A stretch of 19,821 nucleotides of DNA. Source: Rhodospirillales bacterium. Its GTDB lineage: Bacteria; Pseudomonadota; Alphaproteobacteria; UBA9219. Location: NCBI GenBank assembly GCA_015654915.1, contig JAATFY010000060.1, positions 1 to 19,821 on the forward strand, in the 5' to 3' direction. The notes beneath the pieces were generated by a model. That model worked only from the letters and a program-made list of their open reading frames with translations. It did no database searches and was not told where the DNA came from. Both the position numbers and the translations under genes were made by a program. Positions 1 to 7,018 of the stretch are shown one piece after another (positions within the stretch are counted from its first letter, which is position 1; each line of letters opens with the position of its first letter).

Positions 1-177
1 AAGGTCAATCTGGATGGCGGCGCTATTGCACTGGGCCATCCGTTAGGCGCCACCGGCGCGCGCATCACTGGTAAAGCCGCGCAGCTTCTGAAACGTGAAG
101 GCAAGAAATACGCCCTCGCTACGCAATGCATCGGCGGCGGGCAGGGAATAGCGACAATTCTGGAGGCTGTAGGCTAA
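1..177 (+). CDS. fadA: Thiolase (acetyl-CoA acyltransferase), 3' end only
   Basis: This is the last 58 codons of a thiolase, which cleaves 3-ketoacyl-CoA to acetyl-CoA and a shortened acyl-CoA in beta-oxidation. The visible C-terminus has the two hallmark thiolase blocks: GGAIALGHPLGATGAR, containing the catalytic His, and CIGGGQGIA, containing the second active-site Cys. The frame opens at base 1, so the gene begins outside the window. The TAA stop (175-177) shares its last A with the ATG of the next gene (TAATG), which points to translational coupling with the FadN-type enzyme. Thiolase identity is secure. Whether it is a degradative fadA/fadI or a biosynthetic acetyl-CoA acetyltransferase cannot be settled from this fragment; the neighbours favour degradation. 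Confidence 0.93.
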   Translation, partial: KVNLDGGAIALGHPLGATGARITGKAAQLLKREGKKYALATQCIGGGQGIATILEAVG

Positions 178-2510
178 TGGCATCGATTCAAAAAGCGGCC
201 GTTATAGGCGCGGGCGTCATGGGCGCGCAAATCGCGGCGCATATCACCAACGCCGGCATTCCAGTTGTTCTGCTCGACATCGTCCCCAAGGATAATCCCG
301 ATCGCAGCGCCATTGCCAAGGGCGCCATCGAAAAACTCGCGAAGATGGATCCCGCGCCTTTCATGCATCCGAAGAACGCGAAGCTGATTACGCCCGGCAA
401 TCTGGAAGACGATCTCGACCGGCTGAAAGACGTCGACTGGATCATCGAAGCGGTTCTGGAAAATCCGCAGGTCAAAAGCGATCTGTATAAAAAACTCGAT
501 GCTGTGCGGAAGCCGGGCTCGATCGTTTCCTCCAATACATCGACAATTCCGCTCGCGGTTCTGACCAGCGGACAGTCGGCGCAATTCGCCAAAGATTTCC
601 TGATCACGCACTTCTTCAACCCGCCGCGCTATATGCGCCTGCTGGAACTGGTAACGGGGCTGACAACGCGCACCGATGCCGTGGAAGTCATTCGCGATTT
701 CTGCGACCGTAATCTGGGCAAGGGCGTCGTGCGCTGCAAGGACACGCCCGGCTTCATTGCCAACCGTCTCGGCGTTTTCTTTTTGCAGACGGCGGTCAAC
801 GCCGCCATCGTTCACGGTCTGACGGTCGAAGAGGTCGACGCCATATTCAGCAAGCCGGTCGGTATGCCGAAAACCGGCGTGTTCGGGCTTCTTGATCTCA
901 TCGGCATCGACCTGATGCCGCTGATCGCGCGCAACTTTATGGCGACGTTGCCTCAGGACGACACATACCGTTCCATCAACAAGGAACAACCCCTCATCAC
1001 CAAGATGATTGCCGATGGTTACACCGGCCGCAAGGGCAAGGGCGGTTTTTATCGCCTGACCAAGTCCGAAAGCGGCAAGGTCAAGGAAAGCATCAACCTC
1101 AATACCGGCGAATATCACCCATCGGAAAAGGTCAAGCTGGCGGCCGTTGAAGCCGCCGGCAAGAATTTGCGCGCCTTGTGCGAGACGCCGGACAAGATCG
1201 GCAAGTTCACATGGACGGTTCTGTCGCAGGCGCTGAGTTATGCCGCCGCGCTGGTGCCGCAGATCGCCGACGACATCGTCGCGGTCGATGCCGGCATGCA
1301 GCTTGGCTTCAACTGGAAATTCGGGCCGTTCGAGCTGATCGACAAGCTCGGCGCGGGCTGGTTCGCGGAACGGCTGAAGGCCGACGGTAAGCCGGTGCCG
1401 CCCTTCCTGCAAAAAGCGGCGGATAAATCCTTTTACCGCGTCGAGAACGGAAAGCTGGAATATCTGACCGTGGATGGGGCCTACAACCCGGTACAGCGCT
1501 CGGTCGGCGTGTTGCTGCTCTCCGACATCAAACGCGCAAGCAAGCCTGTGACCAAGAACGGCTCGGCCAGCCTGTGGGATATCGGCGAAGGCGTGTTGTG
1601 CCTCGAATTCCACACTAAGATGAACGCCATCGATCCCGACGTTCTCGGCATGATCAAGAAAGCCGTCAGCATTATCGGCGACGGCAAAGGTCAATGGAAA
1701 GGGCTCGTCGTCTATAACGAAGGCGAAAATTTCTCGGTCGGCGTCAATCTTGCGCTGGCCATGTTCGCCCTCAACATCGCCATGTACCCCGCCATCGAGG
1801 ATCTGGTGAAGCAGGGCCAGGATTCCTATCACATGCTGCGTTTCGCGCCGTTTCCTTCCGTGGCGGCTCCCTCCGGCATGGCGCTCGGCGGCGGCTGCGA
1901 GATCACGCTGAACTGTTCCGCCGTGCAGGCGCATGCCGAAACTTATATCGGCCTTGTCGAGGTCGGCGTCGGGCTTATTCCCGGCTGGGGCGGCTGTGCG
2001 CAGATGCTCGGCCGCGCTTTCTCGGCCAAGAAACGCTTCGGCGGCCCTATCCCGCCGATCAGCCATGTGTTCGAGACGCTCAGCGTCGCCAAGGTGGCGA
2101 AGTCGGCCTTCGATGCGCAGGAATTGCAATATATGCGTCAGACCGACGGCATCACCATGAACCGCGACCGGCTGCTGTACGACGCCCGCCAGCGCGTGCT
2201 GGAACTTGCGAAAGATTACAAGCCGCCGGAGCCATGGGTGATGAATTTGCCCGGCCCGACCGGACGCGCGGCGCTGGGGCTGGCGGTCGAAAGTTTCCGT
2301 CTGATCGGCAAGGCTTTGCCGCATGATGTGACGGTATCGAAGGCTTTGGCGGCGGTTCTGTGCGGCGGCGAGCATGATTTGACGACCCAGACCACCGAGG
2401 AACAGATACTGGCTCTTGAGCGCCGCGAGTTTATGAAACTGATCTACATGCCGGAAACCGTGGCGCGGATCGAGCACATGCTGAAAACCGGCAAGCCGCT
2501 GAGGAACTGA
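177..2510 (+). CDS. fadN: FadN-type 3-hydroxyacyl-CoA dehydrogenase / enoyl-CoA hydratase
   Basis: A 777-residue bifunctional beta-oxidation enzyme, expected to hydrate 2-enoyl-CoA and oxidise 3-hydroxyacyl-CoA with NAD+. The dehydrogenase part comes first: the Rossmann motif GAGVMG is at residues 11-16, the catalytic His is in THFFNP (H145), and DTPGFIANR follows. A crotonase domain occupies roughly residues 470-690, with ALGGGCE (E575) and VEVGVGLIPGWGG (E595) supplying both expected catalytic glutamates. Dehydrogenase-then-hydratase order is that of Bacillus FadN; FadB and FadJ have the reverse. I start at ATG 177, not at an in-frame codon at 126, because it overlaps the thiolase stop, has GGAGG at 162-166, and puts the Rossmann motif at the usual distance from the N-terminus. 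Confidence 0.93.
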   Translation: MASIQKAAVIGAGVMGAQIAAHITNAGIPVVLLDIVPKDNPDRSAIAKGAIEKLAKMDPAPFMHPKNAKLITPGNLEDDLDRLKDVDWIIEAVLENPQVKSDLYKKLDAVRKPGSIVSSNTSTIPLAVLTSGQSAQFAKDFLITHFFNPPRYMRLLELVTGLTTRTDAVEVIRDFCDRNLGKGVVRCKDTPGFIANRLGVFFLQTAVNAAIVHGLTVEEVDAIFSKPVGMPKTGVFGLLDLIGIDLMPLIARNFMATLPQDDTYRSINKEQPLITKMIADGYTGRKGKGGFYRLTKSESGKVKESINLNTGEYHPSEKVKLAAVEAAGKNLRALCETPDKIGKFTWTVLSQALSYAAALVPQIADDIVAVDAGMQLGFNWKFGPFELIDKLGAGWFAERLKADGKPVPPFLQKAADKSFYRVENGKLEYLTVDGAYNPVQRSVGVLLLSDIKRASKPVTKNGSASLWDIGEGVLCLEFHTKMNAIDPDVLGMIKKAVSIIGDGKGQWKGLVVYNEGENFSVGVNLALAMFALNIAMYPAIEDLVKQGQDSYHMLRFAPFPSVAAPSGMALGGGCEITLNCSAVQAHAETYIGLVEVGVGLIPGWGGCAQMLGRAFSAKKRFGGPIPPISHVFETLSVAKVAKSAFDAQELQYMRQTDGITMNRDRLLYDARQRVLELAKDYKPPEPWVMNLPGPTGRAALGLAVESFRLIGKALPHDVTVSKALAAVLCGGEHDLTTQTTEEQILALERREFMKLIYMPETVARIEHMLKTGKPLRN

Positions 2511-2517
2511 AGCTGAT

Positions 2518-2979
2518 ATGACGCTGGATGCCAAAACAATTTCCATTTTCCTGCCGGTCATTGCTGGCTGTACGATGGGTTTGAATTACGCCATGACCGG
2601 ACGTTTTATCCAGACGATCAGCTTGCCGACATGGATATTCATTTTTGGCGCATCGGCTATTGTTTTTGCTTTAAGCCTGCATTTTCTGACGCCGTTGAAA
2701 ATCGATCTTGTGCCTGCCCTGACGCAACCAACCTTTACCTATCTTGCCGTTGCGATCATCGCGGCGATGTGTGCCTGGATCGCCATGTTGTTCGTGACGA
2801 AGAATATATCGGTGACCTATGCGGCGATCGGTGAGATTTCTTATCCGTTTTTCACCGCTTTGTTCACCTATCTGATCTTTCAGTCACGCGAGTTGGACAT
2901 GCCGATGGCCATCGGCGGCCTGCTGATCCTGATCGGCAGTGTTATCGTCATCACGGACAAAATCAAAATCGGGGGATAG
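2518..2979 (+). CDS. Small integral membrane protein, possibly half-size DMT/EamA-like
   Basis: A 153-residue, very hydrophobic protein starting 7 bases after the fadN stop and probably co-transcribed with it. Hydrophobic stretches suggest about five membrane segments, near residues 8-24, 36-58, 73-95, 99-120 and 130-147; the last is rich in Gly, Ile and Leu and ends in a short basic tail (DKIKIGG). This resembles one half of a drug/metabolite transporter (EamA or SMR type), but I see no diagnostic motif and the substrate is unknown. GAGGAA at 2501-2506 is a possible, rather distant ribosome binding site. The gene ends 8 bases before the stop of the convergent minus-strand gene, with no obvious terminator hairpin between them. 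Confidence 0.7.
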   Translation: MTLDAKTISIFLPVIAGCTMGLNYAMTGRFIQTISLPTWIFIFGASAIVFALSLHFLTPLKIDLVPALTQPTFTYLAVAIIAAMCAWIAMLFVTKNISVTYAAIGEISYPFFTALFTYLIFQSRELDMPMAIGGLLILIGSVIVITDKIKIGG

Positions 2980-2987
2980 ACCGTGAC

Positions 2988-3509
2988 TTAATGACGCTCG
3001 TACTTGCCAAGGACCATTGCTCTTGCTCGGACGGCAACTATTCTTGATTCGAGGGGCTCCGGCAACCGACCTTCATTAACTTCATATCCGGCTTTTGCAA
3101 ACCGATCACGGATGTAGGCCTCATAGGGGAAGATATCGGCGAGCTGAGAAATTGGCGCTCTCCCTCGCTCTAGACGTGTCAGCGCCTCTCTGGCTTCACG
3201 TAATTCGTAACATTCGGGTAGATTTTTCGGGGGCCATTTGGGCGTTTCCATGCCCAATGATAGATCTCTATCAGCCAACTCTCTCTTTACACCCTCCAAG
3301 CTCTTCTTCCCGAAGTCTTTAAGGCTCCGCAGATCGTCTTCAGATAATTGCACCAAAGATAATTGCACCAATTCGCCAAAGAATTCGGCAATCGCTGGAA
3401 TGCGATCCATTGTGCGCTTATCAAAAAATACGTCCTCGCATTTTTCCAGCAGTTTGTAAATTAATGGGTCATCCACAGCAGCAATAATATCATTAAGTTT
3501 CTCGCTCAT
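2988..3509 (-). CDS. Stand-alone RNA polymerase alpha-CTD-like protein
   Basis: A 173-residue protein whose middle (about residues 27-97) reads like the C-terminal domain of RNA polymerase alpha. FGKKSLEGVKRELADRDLSL, GM and then KWPP follow the E. coli RpoA pattern [22 protein letters not shown], NWPP, and FFGELVQ matches YIGDLVQ before it. The Gly-Lys-Lys-Ser turn that contacts DNA in alpha is intact; the N-terminal helix with alpha Arg265 is poorly conserved. There is no alpha N-terminal domain, so it is not a polymerase subunit. About 75 further charged residues are unrecognised. A 15-bp tandem duplication adds five residues (LVQLS at 47-51 and 52-56). ATG 3509 is preceded by GAGGAAA at 3515-3521. 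The gene is more AT-rich than its neighbours and may be acquired. Function could be UP-element or promoter binding, or plain HhH DNA binding. Confidence 0.8.
   Translation of the reverse strand: MSEKLNDIIAAVDDPLIYKLLEKCEDVFFDKRTMDRIPAIAEFFGELVQLSLVQLSEDDLRSLKDFGKKSLEGVKRELADRDLSLGMETPKWPPKNLPECYELREAREALTRLERGRAPISQLADIFPYEAYIRDRFAKAGYEVNEGRLPEPLESRIVAVRARAMVLGKYERH
3342..3371 (-). repeat. Perfect 15-bp tandem duplication inside the alpha-CTD-like gene
   Basis: The unit agataattgcaccaa occurs twice with no gap (3342-3356 and 3357-3371). On the coding strand each copy is exactly codons Leu-Val-Gln-Leu-Ser, so the reading frame is kept. Removing one copy gives a gap-free match to the spacing of E. 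coli RpoA between its GDLVQ and GKKS motifs, which suggests a recent insertion, probably by replication slippage. Confidence 0.97.
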
Positions 3510-3568
3510 ATAAATTTCCTCAATATTAATGCCTAATCAGGCCAAGTGCATCAAACTTTGTAATTTAA

Positions 3569-3598
3569 AGGATAAATGGAGCGGTCGTAACGCGTCAA
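3569..3598 (-). promoter_or_regulatory. Candidate sigma-70 promoter of the alpha-CTD-like gene
   Basis: Read on the minus strand, TTGACG (3598-3593, five of six to consensus) is followed after 18 bases by TATCCT (3574-3569, four of six). Transcription would begin about 50 bases before the ATG at 3509. Pattern match only. Confidence 0.4.
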
Positions 3599-3635
3599 TT
3601 TCTTTTTTTGCTTTCATGTGTTGTTAACTGGGTTT

Positions 3636-3643
3636 ATGGTTAA
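3636..3643 (-). promoter_or_regulatory. Candidate CtrA half-site (TTAACCAT)
   Basis: ATGGTTAA on the plus strand is TTAACCAT on the minus strand, the eight-base half-site associated with the cell-cycle regulator CtrA in Caulobacter. It lies 47 bases upstream of the acyl-CoA dehydrogenase start in an AT-rich divergent intergenic stretch. A second TTAA at 3624-3627 is 12 bases away, not the 7 of the full CtrA box. The same 8-mer recurs at 12381-12388. Confidence 0.3.
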
Positions 3644-3690
3644 TTTCTTGGCCCAATAGTTTTGACTACAATACTCCAAGGTGAAGTCTT

Positions 3691-5481
3691 ATGCCCATTT
3701 ATAAAGCGCCGCTCGACGATATCCGCTTCATCCTCAATGAGGTGATCGATGCCGGTTCACTGGCGCAATTGCCGGGTTATGCCGAAGCCACGCCGGAAAC
3801 GGTCGATACCATTCTCGGCGAGGCCGCCAAGATATGCGAGGAAGTCCTGTTCCCGCTCAACCAGTCAGGCGATGCCGAAGGTTGTACCTTCAACAACGGC
3901 TTCGTCACGACGCCGAAGGGCTTCAAGGAAGCCTATCAGACATTCCGCGAAAGCGGCTGGACGGGTCTGTCCTGTAATCCCGATTTTGGCGGGCAAGGAC
4001 TGCCGCTACTGCTGAACTTCGTCATCGACGAGATGGTGTGTTCATCCAACCTTTCTTTCGGCATGTATCCCGGCCTTTCGCACGGCGCCTATAACGCCAT
4101 AGAAAAACACGGCAATGACGAGTTGAAGAAAACCTACCTGCCGAAGCTGGTGGATGGTACCTGGACCGGCACGATGTGTCTGACCGAGCCGCAATGCGGC
4201 ACCGATCTCGGCCTGATCCGCACCAAGGCCGTGCCCCAAGCGGACGGCAGTTATAAAATCACCGGCACCAAGATTTTCATCTCGGCGGGCGAGCATGATA
4301 TGTCCGATAACATCATCCACCTCGTGCTGGCGCGACTACCGGACGCGCCTGTGGGCATGAAGGGCATCAGTCTTTTCCTCGTGCCGAAATTCCTGCCGAA
4401 TGCCGATGGCTCAGTTGGAGCACGGAACGCCGCTGTATGTGGTAGCATCGAACACAAAATGGGTATCAAGGGCTCCGCCACCTGCGTGATGAATTTCGAC
4501 GGCGCCCAAGGTTGGCTGGTCGGCAAGCCGAACAAGGGCATGAGCGCCATGTTCACCATGATGAACGAAGCGCGGCTGGCGGTCGGGTTGCAGGGCCTTG
4601 GCCTCGCTGAAGTCGCCTATCAGAACGGCGTCAATTACGCGCGTGAACGCTTGCAGGGTCGTGCTTTGACCGGCGCCAAATTTCCCGACAAGCCCGCCGA
4701 TCCGATTATCGTACATCCCGATGTGCGGCGTAATCTCTTGACCATGAAGGCTTTGGTCGAGGGTTCGCGCGCATTGGCTTTCTGGGTCGGGCGCGAGCTG
4801 GATGTGGAGACCAAACATCCGGATGAAAAAACGCGCGAAGATGCCGGCGATTTCGTCGCACTAATGATCCCCATTATCAAATCGTTCCTGACCGATGTTG
4901 GTTTCGATGTTTCGAATATCGCCATGCAGATTTACGGCGGCCACGGCTATATTCGCGAAAACGGCGTCGAGCAATATTCCCGTGACGCGCGTATCGCCCA
5001 GATTTACGAAGGCACCAACGGCATTCAGGCGCTCGATCTGGTCGGCCGCAAGATGCCGGAAGATTACGGCCGTCTGATGCGCCGGTTCTTCCATCCCGTG
5101 GCGGATTTCATCAAAGCGGAAAAAGATAATGCCGCGCTGGCGGAAATGCTGCCCTATTTCATGAGCGCTTTCGGCAAGCTGCAAATCTCGACGCTGACGG
5201 TGGCGACGCGCGGCTTCGGCAATCCCGACGAAGCGGGCGCTGCGGCGACCGATTACCTGCGCCTTTTTGCCCTCGTGGCAGTCGGGTTCATGTGGCTGAA
5301 GATGGCCAAGGTCGCGGCGGAAAAATTACCGGGGGCGGGCGACCGTGCCGCGTTCTATGATGGCAAGCTCAAGACCGCGCGCTTTTATTTCAGCAAAATC
5401 CTGCCGCAGGTCAATGCGCTGAACCTTATTATTCTCGCTGGCTCCAAGCCGGTGATGGATTTTCCGGCGGAAGCGTTCTGA
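3691..5481 (+). CDS. Acyl-CoA dehydrogenase, long (about 600-residue, DmdC-like) type
   Basis: A 596-residue flavoenzyme expected to make trans-2-enoyl-CoA from acyl-CoA and pass electrons to ETF, the first step of beta-oxidation. An N-terminal extension (MPIYKAPLDDIRFIL...) typical of the long DmdC/PA0506-like group precedes the fold. MCLTEPQCGTDLG and ITGTKIFISAGEHDM form the flavin/substrate region. IYEGTNGIQALDLVGRKM holds the catalytic Glu (E440). The last 130 residues are the extra C-terminal domain of this subgroup. ATG 3691 follows AAGG at 3678-3681. It lies near fadA and fadN but is separated from them by a minus-strand gene, so it needs its own promoter in 3510-3690; I see only weak boxes there. 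Substrate chain length cannot be read from sequence; a methylthiopropionyl-CoA (DMSP-pathway) role is possible but unsupported here. Confidence 0.93.
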   Translation: MPIYKAPLDDIRFILNEVIDAGSLAQLPGYAEATPETVDTILGEAAKICEEVLFPLNQSGDAEGCTFNNGFVTTPKGFKEAYQTFRESGWTGLSCNPDFGGQGLPLLLNFVIDEMVCSSNLSFGMYPGLSHGAYNAIEKHGNDELKKTYLPKLVDGTWTGTMCLTEPQCGTDLGLIRTKAVPQADGSYKITGTKIFISAGEHDMSDNIIHLVLARLPDAPVGMKGISLFLVPKFLPNADGSVGARNAAVCGSIEHKMGIKGSATCVMNFDGAQGWLVGKPNKGMSAMFTMMNEARLAVGLQGLGLAEVAYQNGVNYARERLQGRALTGAKFPDKPADPIIVHPDVRRNLLTMKALVEGSRALAFWVGRELDVETKHPDEKTREDAGDFVALMIPIIKSFLTDVGFDVSNIAMQIYGGHGYIRENGVEQYSRDARIAQIYEGTNGIQALDLVGRKMPEDYGRLMRRFFHPVADFIKAEKDNAALAEMLPYFMSAFGKLQISTLTVATRGFGNPDEAGAAATDYLRLFALVAVGFMWLKMAKVAAEKLPGAGDRAAFYDGKLKTARFYFSKILPQVNALNLIILAGSKPVMDFPAEAF

Positions 5482-5488
5482 CGCGGCC

Positions 5489-7018
5489 GTGGCGCAAGCT
5501 CGCATCGATATCCGCTCCATCCTGCAACGCGCCATGGGCCTGCATCAGCAGGGCAAGGTGGCCGAAGCGGAAACGCTGTATCACGAGGTTCTGGCGGTCG
5601 AGCCTAATGAGCCCAATGCATGGCATTTGCTGGGTGTCGTCGCATGGAATCGCAACGATTTGGCGGTGGCTGAGGAAAATATCCGCAAAGCCATCGGGCT
5701 GAACGGCAACGCTTCGGCCTATTACAGCAACCTTGCCGGTGTTCTGCGTCAGAAAGGCGATCTGGGTGATGCCGTCCGGCACTATGAAAAAGCGCTGAAA
5801 CTTTCTCCTGCCGACGAGACAGTAAAGAAGGAACTGAGTCAGACGCTGCATCGCTACGCGCTCGAGCTTGCGCGGGAACGGATATGGGATCAGGCCATTA
5901 CGGCCTATCGCCGCGTGCTGGAGCTTGAGCCCGACAACGTCGCCACGCTCAATAATCTGGCGTCGGTGGTGCAGCACCTCAACGACCGGCCCGAGGCTTA
6001 TCGGCTCTACGGCCATGCCTTGAAGGTGATGCCGGATAATCTCCAGCTTCGTTACAACCGCTCGATCTGCTATCTGACCGATAGAAAATTTGCCGAGGGC
6101 TGGGCGGATTTTACCGCCAGCGAGCCCTATTGGCGAAACATGCAGGACGGCCGCCCGGACCTGCCTTGGATGGGGTTGCTGCTGTGGAACGGCAGCGATG
6201 ACCTGCGGGGCAAAAAAATCCTGATCTGGGGCGACCAAGGCATCGGCGACGAGATTGTGTATGACAGCTGCATACCCGACCTGATCGAACGCGGCGCGGT
6301 TGTGACGATCGAATGCACGGATCGGCTGGTGCCGCTGTTGCAGCGTTCTTTCCCTGAGGCCACGGCTCTGCCGCGCCGGCCGCAGCCCTTGCCGGGCGCG
6401 GATTTCGATTTCCATGCGCCGGGGCTTTGGCTGGCGCGGTGCCTGCGGCCAACTATGGCCTCTTTTCCGCAGCGGAAATTTTTCCTGAAAGCCGATGCGG
6501 AAAAAACCGCGCATCTGCGGCAACGTTACGAGGCTTTCGGCAAGAAGCGCATCATTGGCGTGTCATGGTTTACGCAATCGCCTGCCTACGGCCTGCAGCG
6601 CAGCATCCCCTTGCCGGATATTCTTAAGGCATTACTCTTGGACGATATTCTGGTCGTCGATCTGCAATACGGTAATACCGAAGCCGCATGGCAGCAGGCG
6701 CGGCAGATGTTTCCGAACCTGACGATGATCCATGATGCCGAGGTCGATCAATTCAAGGATATGGATATCTACGCGGCGCAAGTGGCGGCCTGCGATGCCG
6801 TGGTCACGATCTGCAATACAACTTCGCACGTCGCGGGCGCGCTCGGTATTCCCGCTAGTGTTCTGATGTCCGATATAGGTTTAACGTGGTACTGGTTCGC
6901 GGACGGCGAGGATTGCCCATGGTATCCGAGCCTCAAACTCCTGCGGCCGAACGTGCCGGATCGATTGAGGGCGGCGGCGGAAATGATTAAATCAAACCAA
7001 GCCTGCGACCGATTTTAA
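5489..7018 (+). CDS. TPR protein with C-terminal glycosyltransferase-like domain
   Basis: A 509-residue protein starting at GTG 5489, seven bases after the acyl-CoA dehydrogenase stop. Residues about 13-200 form five or six TPR units with the usual small/aromatic pattern and D/P ends (for example AVRHYEKALKLSPAD and AITAYRRVLELEPDN). From about residue 240 comes a domain of the GT9/heptosyltransferase-like kind commonly fused to TPRs: ILIWGDQGIGDEIVYDS, then near the end DAVVTICNTTSHVAGALGIP and a CPWYPSLKLLRP tail. It probably transfers a sugar to a protein or surface glycan; donor and acceptor are unknown. There is no signal peptide or membrane segment. The ribosome binding site is weak, so translation may depend on coupling; ATG at codon 16 is an alternative start. 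Its last 32 bases overlap the convergent gene. Confidence 0.82.
   Translation: MAQARIDIRSILQRAMGLHQQGKVAEAETLYHEVLAVEPNEPNAWHLLGVVAWNRNDLAVAEENIRKAIGLNGNASAYYSNLAGVLRQKGDLGDAVRHYEKALKLSPADETVKKELSQTLHRYALELARERIWDQAITAYRRVLELEPDNVATLNNLASVVQHLNDRPEAYRLYGHALKVMPDNLQLRYNRSICYLTDRKFAEGWADFTASEPYWRNMQDGRPDLPWMGLLLWNGSDDLRGKKILIWGDQGIGDEIVYDSCIPDLIERGAVVTIECTDRLVPLLQRSFPEATALPRRPQPLPGADFDFHAPGLWLARCLRPTMASFPQRKFFLKADAEKTAHLRQRYEAFGKKRIIGVSWFTQSPAYGLQRSIPLPDILKALLLDDILVVDLQYGNTEAAWQQARQMFPNLTMIHDAEVDQFKDMDIYAAQVAACDAVVTICNTTSHVAGALGIPASVLMSDIGLTWYWFADGEDCPWYPSLKLLRPNVPDRLRAAAEMIKSNQACDRF

Noticed and set aside
126..176. Upstream in-frame start for fadN
   Set aside because: It would lie inside the thiolase coding sequence and add 17 non-conserved residues; ATG 177 has GGAGG and the TAATG overlap.
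174..2561. 795-codon open frame antisense to the whole of fadN
   Set aside because: It mirrors a GC-rich coding gene, its translation (Arg/His/Gln-rich, no domain) looks like antisense noise, and both ends simply bracket fadN. The sense product is complete with catalytic residues.
5429..6523. 364-codon open frame antisense to the TPR gene
   Set aside because: Overlaps the end of acd and most of the TPR repeats, which are obviously coding on the plus strand.
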